A stretch of DNA of 21,672 nucleotides from an uncultured Collinsella sp. (GTDB lineage: Bacteria; Actinomycetota; Coriobacteriia; Coriobacteriales; Coriobacteriaceae), in NCBI GenBank assembly GCA_902461085.1, contig CABPWH010000035.1, forward strand, positions 1 to 21,672, given 5' to 3'. Shown piece after piece: positions 1 through 5,609 of the stretch (position 1 is its first letter; each line of letters begins with the position of its first letter). The position numbers and the translations under genes were made by a program. A model generated the notes under the pieces. It made no database searches, was not told the origin of the DNA, and was given only the letters and a program-made list of their open reading frames with translations.

Positions 1-448
1 ACTCCACGACGCCGAAGCGCTCGGGGTCGTCCACGTGGTAGCCGAAGACCGTGGCGCGGCCCGACTCGGAGTTCTGGACGGCGCGCGTCAGGTGGCGGGA
101 CAGGCCGTTGCCGTAGAAGATGTTGTCGCCCAGCACCAGGGCGCACGGCTCGCCGGCGATGAACTCCTCGCCGATGGTGAAGGCCTGCGCCAGGCCGTCC
201 GGCGAGGGCTGCTCGGCGTAGGAGAGGTTCACGCCGTAGCGCGAGCCGTCCCCGAGCAGGCGCTCGAAGTTGGGCAGGTCGGTCGGGGTGGAGATGACCA
301 GGATGTCCCGGATGCCCGCCAGCATGAGGGTGCTAAGCGGATAGTAGATCATGGGCTTGTCGTAGACCGGCAGCAGCTGCTTGGAGGTCACGAGCGTGAG
401 CGGGTACAGGCGGGTGCCGGACCCGCCGGCGAGGATGATGCCTTTCAC
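1..448 (-). CDS. rfbA: Glucose-1-phosphate thymidylyltransferase, N-terminal part only (cut by window edge)
   Basis: Catalyses dTTP plus glucose-1-phosphate to dTDP-glucose, the first step of cytoplasmic dTDP-L-rhamnose synthesis. The visible 149 codons begin KGIILAGGSGTRLYPLT, the nucleotidyltransferase signature loop, followed by SKQLLPVYDKPMIYYPL, a DNIFYG metal/nucleotide motif and a GLAQAF segment, all typical of RfbA/RmlA. The family is about 290 residues long, so roughly the second half lies beyond base 1. The start is GTG at 446-448. It is preceded by a strong GGAAGGAG ribosome site that overlaps the stop codon of the upstream glycosyltransferase, so translation is probably coupled. 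The neighbouring rhamnosyltransferase-like gene fits a rhamnose-containing surface polymer. The assignment is very secure; only the completeness of the gene is unknown. Confidence 0.95.
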   Translation of the reverse strand, partial: MKGIILAGGSGTRLYPLTLVTSKQLLPVYDKPMIYYPLSTLMLAGIRDILVISTPTDLPNFERLLGDGSRYGVNLSYAEQPSPDGLAQAFTIGEEFIAGEPCALVLGDNIFYGNGLSRHLTRAVQNSESGRATVFGYHVDDPERFGVVE

Positions 449-451
449 TGG

Positions 452-1618
452 TTATCTCCTTCCGAGGAAAAGGTCTTCGTAGCTGTCAGTGATGGACCGC
501 CACGAATACCGGTCGCGGATAACGGAGGTCGATGCCGTATCGAGCTCCTCGATCGACTTCCAATCCATCACGTCGGCGCTATTGATAAGTTCAGCCAAGT
601 CTCCGGATTCCTTGCTCCAATACAGGGCCGAGTCCTCAGCGACCTCGCGGTTGAAACCGACGTCGAGAAGGAGGTTGAGGCGCGTGGACGCCAGCGCCTC
701 CAGGAGGCTCGGATTGGTACCCCCGACCTCATGGCCGTGGAAGTAGCCATAAGCCTGCTCACGGATCTTCTTCAGGAGCTCCTGGTCGTAGACGGTCCCG
801 ACGAACTTGATGCGTGGGTCGGACTTGAAGTGTGTCTTCCGCTCGAGCTCCGCGAGGAAGGAGTCGTCCACTCCCGTCACGAGCGCGAAATCCCGCTTGG
901 AGTCGGAAGCCATGAACTCCCGGATCATGGTCTCGTAGTTGTTCTCAGGCACGAAGCGTCCCACGACCAGGTAGTAGCCGAAGGGCTCGAGGCCCTTCTC
1001 GCAGAGCCATCCAGTGAACTTGGGGTCGTCGTCCGCGAGCGCTGAGTGCCTGATGTCGGCCCCGTAGGCGATGAAGGTCGTCTCGGGGTGCAGGTCGGCA
1101 TACTCCCCTCGAATGTACTTCTCGATGTTCTTGGAGTCGCACACCATCAGGTCGGCGTGCTTGACCATCCCGCGCTCCGAGACTTTCCAGTACCTGCGGA
1201 CGGGCGCGCTCCACTTGGCGCGCTTCCACTCGTGGCCGTCGGGGTTCACGAAGACCTTGCCACCAAGGGCGTGGATCCTCTTTACGTACTTTCCGAAAAA
1301 CGGTCCGATGCGACAGGCCAGCACGTAGACGATGGGGTGCTCGACACGGTTATTCTCGATATAGGCGGTGCACCACTTGAGGGCGTCTATATCGTAGAAG
1401 ATCGCCCTAGCGGCTCCGACGGGCCTGCGTAGTACCTTGAAGCAATGCGCTCCGTTGTGCTCGAACTCGCCGACCTCCTCGGCGGAGTCCACAGCGCACG
1501 CCACGTGGTACTTGATGTCGGGCGATACCTGATTCTCGGTCAGTTTCTCCACGAACGTCTCGTAACCGCCGTAGTTTGCCGGAATTCCCTTGGATCCGAT
1601 GATGAAAACATGCTGCAT
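452..1618 (-). CDS. Rhamnosyltransferase-like GT4 glycosyltransferase (Cps2T / DUF1972 type)
   Basis: Predicted cytoplasmic or membrane-associated glycosyltransferase that adds a sugar, probably rhamnose, to the lipid-linked polysaccharide precursor. The 388-residue protein opens with HVFIIGSKGIPANYGGYETF, the start characteristic of the DUF1972 group that includes streptococcal Cps2T. It has the NPDGHEWKRAKW segment near residue 126-137 and a GT4-type donor site, HGHEVGGTNPSLLEALA, near residue 294-310. The ATG overlaps the stop of the upstream sugar transferase by one base (TAATG), and the downstream rfbA start lies 3 bases past its own stop, so these genes form one operon. The rfbA neighbour, which supplies the dTDP-rhamnose route, supports rhamnose as donor; donor and acceptor are inference. 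Family-level confidence is high. Confidence 0.85.
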   Translation of the reverse strand: MQHVFIIGSKGIPANYGGYETFVEKLTENQVSPDIKYHVACAVDSAEEVGEFEHNGAHCFKVLRRPVGAARAIFYDIDALKWCTAYIENNRVEHPIVYVLACRIGPFFGKYVKRIHALGGKVFVNPDGHEWKRAKWSAPVRRYWKVSERGMVKHADLMVCDSKNIEKYIRGEYADLHPETTFIAYGADIRHSALADDDPKFTGWLCEKGLEPFGYYLVVGRFVPENNYETMIREFMASDSKRDFALVTGVDDSFLAELERKTHFKSDPRIKFVGTVYDQELLKKIREQAYGYFHGHEVGGTNPSLLEALASTRLNLLLDVGFNREVAEDSALYWSKESGDLAELINSADVMDWKSIEELDTASTSVIRDRYSWRSITDSYEDLFLGRR

Positions 1619-2433
1619 TAGTACGCATCGCTCCCGTTGAAGACCTCCAGAACCGTGAGGAGGACGATCTTGAGGTCCATGACGATTCCGCGTTTGGCTA
1701 TGTACTCGAGGTCCCGGCGGACCATGCCGTCGAACCCGGTGGAGTTTCGCTCCGTCACCTGCCAGAGCCCCGTAATACCTGGCTTCACCGCTAGCCTCTG
1801 CAGGTCGTACTCGGTATACTGCGCCACCTCATTCGGCAGCGGCGGGCGAGGCCCCACGACGGACATCTGCCCCAGGAATACGTTAATGAACTGCGGGAAC
1901 TCGTCGATGGAGTGCTTGCGGATGAACTTCCCGATCTTGGTGACGCGGGGGTCCTCCCTCATCTTGAACATGGCGCCGGCGATCTCGTTTTGCTCCTTGA
2001 GCTCGGCGAGGCGCTCGTCGGCGTCCTTGTACATGGAGCGGAACTTCCACATGCGGAAGGTTGACAGGCTGCCGTCGGGGCGGGTCTGACCAACGCGGAT
2101 CTGGCTGTAGAAGGGGCTGCCCTCGCTCTCCATGCGGATGGCCGCCGCCAGCACTAAGCTAGGGATCGCGATAACGAGGAGCACGGCACCGCTGAACACG
2201 ATGTCGAACGCGCGCTTGACGGTGCGGTAGGCTAGGCGCGAGCGATCCCAGTCCATGATGGATTGCATGGCCCTGTAGCGGCCGGCGCCCTCACGCCGGT
2301 CCATGGCCTGAGAAATCAGCGCCGCCCCCGCGGGTGCATCCGTTGTATATTGAGTTTTATCCGACACGTTCTCTTCCAACACTACGTCCCCAAATCGGGG
2401 ATCCTCCCTGCACTGTGTGGCGACCGCCCGCAC
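1618..2433 (-). CDS. Polysaccharide-priming sugar-phosphate transferase (monotopic phosphoglycosyl transferase)
   Basis: Transfers a sugar-1-phosphate from a nucleotide sugar to undecaprenyl phosphate at the inner membrane leaflet, the priming step of capsule or exopolysaccharide synthesis. One hydrophobic segment spans about residues 75-99. It is followed by the MWKFRSM box (128-134), the SIDEFPQ catalytic Asp-Glu region and NVFLGQMSVVGPRP, all standard for the bacterial sugar transferase family (WbaP/PglC-like). The protein has 271 residues, with only one membrane segment rather than the five-segment WbaP form. The start is uncertain: GTG at 2433 directly follows the loaP stop, while GTG at 2367 has a better-spaced GGAAG site and lies just after a small hairpin (2387-2401). 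The sugar it transfers cannot be read from sequence. It sits between the antiterminator and the first glycosyltransferase, as expected for a priming enzyme. Confidence 0.9.
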   Translation of the reverse strand: MRAVATQCREDPRFGDVVLEENVSDKTQYTTDAPAGAALISQAMDRREGAGRYRAMQSIMDWDRSRLAYRTVKRAFDIVFSGAVLLVIAIPSLVLAAAIRMESEGSPFYSQIRVGQTRPDGSLSTFRMWKFRSMYKDADERLAELKEQNEIAGAMFKMREDPRVTKIGKFIRKHSIDEFPQFINVFLGQMSVVGPRPPLPNEVAQYTEYDLQRLAVKPGITGLWQVTERNSTGFDGMVRRDLEYIAKRGIVMDLKIVLLTVLEVFNGSDAY

Positions 2434-2979
2434 TTAGGCGCTCGCCTGTTTAAGGTTGCGCATGAAGCGCTGCTCATTTGAAAGCACAGCGAGGCCCACG
2501 CGCGTAGTTACGCGTCGGCCGCACAGGTTGAGCTCCAAATAAGCAGTGCTCTTCCGTCTATTAATGGTTTTGACAAGGCCTTCGTGGCCCAGCAGTGGAC
2601 CTGCCGTCACTACGACCTGATCGCCGTTTTTTAGGGCCTCGCTCATGGGCACAACGCGGTCTCCCCTATGCGTAAAGCCACAAATAAGCTGGACCTCTTC
2701 TTTTGCCAGCGGCACAAACTGACCGTCCTGGGATAGCACCCGGGCAAAGTCGTCCATACGCAGCAGATGCTGTTGCACGGTGCGGGGTTCTGCCGTATCG
2801 CAGATAAGATAACCGGGAAAGAGCGGCTTGGTCGTATTGACCCATTCGCCGTGTACTTTGATCTCGGCTTGAAATTGGGGATAAAAGAGCTCCTGCATGA
2901 CTCCAGCCGGCACCATACGCTCGATGCGCTCGCGCATTACGTCTTCGCGACCGTTAATGACCTGAATCACATACCACAC
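2434..2979 (-). CDS. loaP: Specialised NusG-family antiterminator, LoaP type
   Basis: Predicted to bind the elongating RNA polymerase and suppress termination in the polysaccharide operon it heads. Residues 1-100 form an NGN domain (WYVIQVINGREDVM at the start, then KPLFPGYLICDT), and a KOW motif follows around NGDQVVVTAGPLLGHEGLV, giving 181 residues in total. The WYVIQV opening and position as first gene of a biosynthetic cluster fit LoaP rather than housekeeping NusG, which normally lies beside secE and ribosomal protein genes; neither is here. I chose GTG at 2979 because AAAGGGG lies 9 bases upstream; GTG codons at 2988 and 2985 leave almost no spacing to that site. The next gene begins immediately at its stop. 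A structured leader of about 450 nt precedes it. RfaH or another NusG paralogue is the alternative name. Confidence 0.85.
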   Translation of the reverse strand: MWYVIQVINGREDVMRERIERMVPAGVMQELFYPQFQAEIKVHGEWVNTTKPLFPGYLICDTAEPRTVQQHLLRMDDFARVLSQDGQFVPLAKEEVQLICGFTHRGDRVVPMSEALKNGDQVVVTAGPLLGHEGLVKTINRRKSTAYLELNLCGRRVTTRVGLAVLSNEQRFMRNLKQASA

Positions 2980-3009
2980 GAGCACCACCCCCTTTGTCGT
3001 CTTACGTGT

Positions 3010-3082
3010 GGCTCAAGGGGTTTGTTTATGGCTACGCCAGGGCGCTTGCGCGCAAAGGCGCTCCATATTCAAACCCTGAGCC
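3010..3082 (-). promoter_or_regulatory. Leader hairpin next to the loaP start
   Basis: The arms GGCTC (3010-3014) plus GGGTTTG (3018-3024) pair with CAAACCC (3070-3076) plus GAGCC (3078-3082), giving 12 bp around a small asymmetric internal loop. The loop region contains the 10-bp palindrome TTGCGCGCAA (3046-3055). No U-tract follows on either strand, so this is not a standard terminator. Confidence 0.5.
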
Positions 3083-3179
3083 CAGTTAGACAAGCACGTG
3101 GCTCTGCCCCACCGTGAACGGTATGTATGAGTGCAGTTGCTAGAGACGCGGACGTGTATCGCAAAAATGACCGCATCTC

Positions 3180-3239
3180 CAGCTGGCTGCGTGCGAACCA
3201 GTCAAGCGGGAACAAAACTGGACCGCACGCAAACAGCTG
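3180..3239 (-). promoter_or_regulatory. 19-bp interrupted hairpin in the loaP leader
   Basis: Three paired blocks separated by two symmetric 2x2 internal loops: CAGCTG (3180-3185) with CAGCTG (3234-3239), TGCGTGCG (3188-3195) with CGCACGCA (3224-3231), and CCAGT (3198-3202) with ACTGG (3217-3221), closing a 14-base loop. The symmetry points to a folded RNA rather than a DNA operator. It is a candidate recognition element for the LoaP protein encoded downstream. Confidence 0.55.
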
Positions 3240-3439
3240 AAGGACTGCTACGATTTCGCATACGACAACTAACCGTTTGCATCTCGTAACTAACTCAATG
3301 CAAATAAACAAAATCGCATGACTTCTTTATTGGAGCTCGTGGTGTTTCTAACACCGCCGTTACGGCCGGATGCTAATCGACCCTGCGCTTTGTGACTTGC
3401 TGGAGCCGCGAGCACAGTTGAACCCATGTAACGATAGGT

Positions 3440-3448
3440 ATCTTAGCA
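3440..3448 (-). promoter_or_regulatory. Possible extended -10 promoter of the loaP operon
   Basis: On the minus strand TGC directly precedes TAAGAT, an extended -10 arrangement with 4 of 6 matches to TATAAT. No good -35 is seen, which would fit dependence on an activator at the upstream tandem repeats. Initiation here would give a leader of about 455 nt. Confidence 0.35.
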
Positions 3449-3494
3449 CAAGCTGTTAGCGAAACTGATTTGGGCTGCGTTGGACAACATATCG

Positions 3495-3538
3495 TTCATT
3501 TAGCGTTCATTTAGCGTTCATTTAGCGTTCATTTAGCG
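3495..3538. repeat. Four exact 11-bp tandem repeats, PHO-box-like
   Basis: The unit TTCATTTAGCG occurs four times without a gap; shifted by one base it reads GTTCATTTAGC. One unit equals about one DNA helical turn, which suits a protein that binds in tandem on one face. The GTTCA core and 11-base period resemble the direct-repeat units bound by the phosphate regulator PhoP in Streptomyces. A further TTAGCG lies exactly 44 bases (four units) away at 3456-3461. Confidence 0.7.
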
Positions 3539-3750
3539 TGCTTAAGGGGGTTATTTTGGGGATGTTGTTCACGTTGATGCAGGTTAATGGGATGCTAACG
3601 GTGATTAGGCGCGTTCCTGAAGCCCATATGGAACGGCGATCTACACTGATAATCGCGTTTGGCTAACAAACTATGTACAGACATGGGAAATAAATTGTGC
3701 AACTTTTTGTTGGTGTGGATTGGGTTTGTGCCGCAAGGTGTTTTGGCATG

Positions 3751-3781
3751 AAAAAAGGCCTTCGGAATCCCGAAGGCCTTT
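3751..3781 (-). terminator. Rho-independent terminator of tRNA-Ala
   Basis: On the minus strand the stem AAGGCCTTCGG pairs perfectly with CCGAAGGCCTT around a four-base loop and is followed by a T run. It begins about 10 bases after the end of the tRNA. Confidence 0.93.
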
Positions 3782-3791
3782 GCATTCACGA

Positions 3792-3867
3792 TGGTGGAGA
3801 CGAGGGGGATCGAACCCCTGACCTCTTGACTGCCAGTCAAGCGCTCTCCCAGCTGAGCTACGCCCCC
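3792..3867 (-). tRNA. tRNA-Ala (anticodon GGC)
   Basis: A 76-base cloverleaf on the minus strand. The acceptor GGGGGCG pairs with CGTCTCC (two G-T pairs), the D arm begins AGCTCAGCTGGG, the anticodon stem CTTGA/TCAAG encloses loop CTGGCAG with anticodon GGC, and the T arm contains GGTTCGATCCC. Discriminator A and an encoded CCA end complete it. The gene is monocistronic, with its own promoter upstream and terminator downstream. Confidence 0.97.
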
Positions 3868-3880
3868 GTGACGAGGAGAT

Positions 3881-3909
3881 ACTATAGGGGAAGTTGGCGC
3901 GGGGTGCAA
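3881..3909 (-). promoter_or_regulatory. Promoter of tRNA-Ala
   Basis: On the minus strand TTGCAC (3904-3909) and TATAGT (3881-3886) are separated by exactly 17 bases. The mature tRNA starts 13 bases beyond the -10 box. Both hexamers match the consensus in at least four positions. Confidence 0.85.
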
Positions 3910-3937
3910 GGACTTTTTTAGGTCAGATTCTAAATGC

Positions 3938-4579
3938 CTATTGATATAGGTAAGCGATGGCTGTGCCGGTGTGGACTTGGATCGTGGCTGTTGACCTTAC
4001 AACGTTGCTGATACCCGTGTCGGCCAACAAGCCCAGTGGGCTGTGATCAAGTTCCCACTCTAGACCGTGTTCGCTTACCTCGGTGTTAGGGGCTATGGCG
4101 ATGATGGAAAAGGTTTTGCCAGTTGCATTCTCAATGGTCCAGGATTCACGTTCGTGCAGAATGCGGGCCATGGTCTCGTCCTCGGCAATCCAGACTGGGG
4201 CGTCATCGTAGCCTGCGAGCAGGCCCAGTACGGAAAGCGCCATATCAGGGCGACCGCCGGTGGCGCAGGTCGCAACCACTTCGGCACCCGGCCAGCGACG
4301 GCGGATGGAATCGAGCGCCAACGCAAGATCGGTATAGTCCTTGTACGGGTTGTGGCGCTCAACTTCAAAGTCGGTGGCGGCATCGACCAGCGCACGACCC
4401 ACATCGCCCACCGTGTCGGCATCCCCCACATACACGTCGCAGCCCAGGTCAGCGCCCAGCAGCGCGTCGAGCCCGCGATCCACGGCGACAACGTGGTCGC
4501 ACTCCCCCGCTAGCCTACGCAACAGATCCGCGCTCGCAACCACGGGCGAGCCGCAGACCACTAATACCTTACAAGCCAC
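3938..4579 (-). CDS. thiN: Thiamine pyrophosphokinase
   Basis: Transfers pyrophosphate from ATP to thiamine, making the cofactor thiamine diphosphate in the cytoplasm. The 213-residue protein has the expected family order: VAVDRGLDALL (31-41), the acidic GDADTV motif (52-57, usually GDFDS), KDYTDLALAL (80-89) and GGRPDMAL (108-115). The usual histidine of the GGRxDH motif is methionine here. The length fits the family. It starts with GTG at 4579, 9 bases after the HAD phosphatase gene, so the two are almost certainly one transcript. No TPP riboswitch is visible upstream of the pair. After the stop only about 30 bases separate it from the tRNA promoter, and no convincing terminator is seen there. 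Confidence 0.9.
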   Translation of the reverse strand: MACKVLVVCGSPVVASADLLRRLAGECDHVVAVDRGLDALLGADLGCDVYVGDADTVGDVGRALVDAATDFEVERHNPYKDYTDLALALDSIRRRWPGAEVVATCATGGRPDMALSVLGLLAGYDDAPVWIAEDETMARILHERESWTIENATGKTFSIIAIAPNTEVSEHGLEWELDHSPLGLLADTGISNVVRSTATIQVHTGTAIAYLYQ

Positions 4580-4588
4580 AACCCTCGC

Positions 4589-5278
4589 CTATCCCTCAAA
4601 CGAAAGCACGCGGGCCAGATCCAGCTCCTCGTAGCAGTCGATAAAGATATCGCAGTTGGCGCGCACATCGTCGCGCTTCATGCGGCCGTGCGGGTCATAA
4701 ATGCCCACACGCTTAAACCCGGCGGCCCCAGAGCTCTTTAGGCCAAAGACGGCGTCCTCAAACACCCATGCGCGCTCAAACTGGTGCCCATGACGCTCTT
4801 CCAGACGGCGCAGCGCCAGCTCGTACACATCGGGGAATTGCTTGGAACGCCCCGCCTCACCCGTGGTGGTCACAAACTCCATGTAAGCGTCGAGCCCGGC
4901 ACCAGCGAGCGCGGACCGCACTAGCTCGGCCGGAGTGGACGTGGCCACGCACATGGCAATACCGGCCGCCTTCGCCTGTTCCAAAAAAGCTAGCAGGCCC
5001 TCGCGCGGCGGCACCTTGGAGTAGCCATCGATCAGGATGTCGCCCAGCTCGCGATACAGTTCCTCGCCATTCGCTCCAATGCCCCAGGTGTCGTGGTAGG
5101 CCTGGCACTCATCCTCGAGCGACAAATGCTCAAACTGGGCAAAATCGTCGACCGTCACGTCAACTCCGTGGCGGTGCAATAACTCGGGCTGGGCATAGGC
5201 CCAAACGGGGGTGCTATTAACCAGTGTGCCGTCGCAATCGAAAATAAAAGCAACGTTGGGGGCGGCGGTCTGGGACAT
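4589..5278 (-). CDS. HAD-superfamily hydrolase, subfamily IA (phosphatase)
   Basis: Predicted magnesium-dependent small-molecule phosphatase or phosphomutase of 229 residues. All four HAD motifs are present: FDCDGT with nucleophile D14 and acid/base D16, ATST with T113/S114, K146, and the metal-binding FEDA with E174/D175. A helical cap domain lies between motifs I and II, as in beta-phosphoglucomutase-like and gph-like proteins. ATG at 5278 is chosen because AAAGG lies 7 bases upstream; an in-frame TTG at 5299 has no such site. It is transcribed with thiN, which hints at a thiamine-phosphate substrate, but it also lies next to the glycogen cluster, so a sugar phosphate is equally possible. 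Its promoter is embedded in a perfect inverted repeat. Confidence 0.85.
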   Translation of the reverse strand: MSQTAAPNVAFIFDCDGTLVNSTPVWAYAQPELLHRHGVDVTVDDFAQFEHLSLEDECQAYHDTWGIGANGEELYRELGDILIDGYSKVPPREGLLAFLEQAKAAGIAMCVATSTPAELVRSALAGAGLDAYMEFVTTTGEAGRSKQFPDVYELALRRLEERHGHQFERAWVFEDAVFGLKSSGAAGFKRVGIYDPHGRMKRDDVRANCDIFIDCYEELDLARVLSFEG

Positions 5279-5300
5279 AAACGAACCTTTCGATGTCAAA

Positions 5301-5331
5301 TGGTAAACATCCTGCTAAAAACGTTTTACCA
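5301..5331. promoter_or_regulatory. Second, imperfect TGGTAAAAC inverted repeat
   Basis: TGGTAAAC (5301-5308) faces GTTTTACCA (5323-5331), the same half-sites as the perfect repeat about 60 bases away but more widely spaced. It lies between the predicted transcription start and the start codon of the HAD gene, a position suited to a repressor roadblock or looping partner. Confidence 0.55.
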
Positions 5332-5347
5332 AACGTCTGACTAACAA

Positions 5348-5377
5348 TTTAGAAACCCTAATTGGTAAAACTGTCAA
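5348..5377 (-). promoter_or_regulatory. Promoter of the HAD-thiN unit
   Basis: On the minus strand a perfect -35 TTGACA (5372-5377) is followed after 18 bases by TCTAAA (5348-5353), 4 of 6 matches to the -10 consensus. The -35 box falls in the spacer of the perfect inverted repeat, so occupancy of that site should block polymerase. Confidence 0.7.
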
Positions 5378-5388
5378 GAGTTTTACCA
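5363..5388. promoter_or_regulatory. Perfect 10-bp inverted repeat, likely repressor operator
   Basis: TGGTAAAACT (5363-5372) and AGTTTTACCA (5379-5388) are exact reverse complements around a 6-base spacer. The element covers the -35 box of the HAD-thiN promoter. No T run follows, so it is not a terminator. The cognate regulator is not in this window. Confidence 0.7.
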
Positions 5389-5609
5389 CGGCAATTCTGC
5401 CAGTGGTCTAAACATGGCGCTTACCGATTAAACGCCGCCCTAAAACCACTTTCCTTCATAAAAGTAACGTACAGGTGTTATCGTAGTTTCTGCCGAAAGT
5501 TCCACCGAGCACGCGAGGTGGAACGAATCATAGAACTATCGCCGTCCCTTCGATTCGTGCAGCCTTGGACCTTTCGCATCTAGTCACCAAGGCAACACGC
5601 TGCCGCGTC
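5389..5609 (+). promoter_or_regulatory. Upstream region and leader of glgB, with two hairpins
   Basis: About 220 bases contain no gene. GTTCCACC (5499-5506) pairs with GGTGGAAC (5517-5524) around a 10-base loop, and GCCTTGG (5562-5568) pairs with CCAAGGC (5587-5593) around an 18-base loop. The second hairpin ends 17 bases before the ATG at 5610. I see no convincing -35/-10 pair for glgB; a weak TTCATA / TATCGT pair lies near 5456-5485. Confidence 0.4.

Larger units (their letters stand above)
2980..3494 (-). promoter_or_regulatory. Long non-coding leader of the loaP polysaccharide operon
   Basis: About 515 bases contain no supportable gene on either strand. Read on the minus strand the region contains, in order: an extended -10 candidate (3440-3448), a small hairpin (3341-3355), a 19-bp interrupted hairpin (3180-3239), and a second large hairpin (3010-3082) that ends about 30 bases before the start codon. 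Some stretches are more AT-rich than the flanking genes. LoaP-family antiterminators act on RNA hairpins in the leader of their target operons, so an RNA role is the likely explanation; the exact target is inference. Confidence 0.55.

Noticed and set aside
35..1045. 336-codon frame on the plus strand across rfbA and the glycosyltransferase
   Set aside because: It spans the junction of two well-supported minus-strand genes and has no family features.
3495..3538. CRISPR-like repeats
   Set aside because: The units are 11 bp and contiguous with no spacers, so this is a tandem binding-site array, not a CRISPR.
3697..3921. Small frames on both strands over the tRNA
   Set aside because: They are open only because the tRNA, its terminator and its promoter happen to lack stops there; the tRNA structure explains the sequence.
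5279..5362. TPP riboswitch controlling the HAD-thiN unit
   Set aside because: The leader is short and contains the TGGTAAAAC repeat; the conserved CUGAGA and ACCUGA-type riboswitch core elements are not seen.
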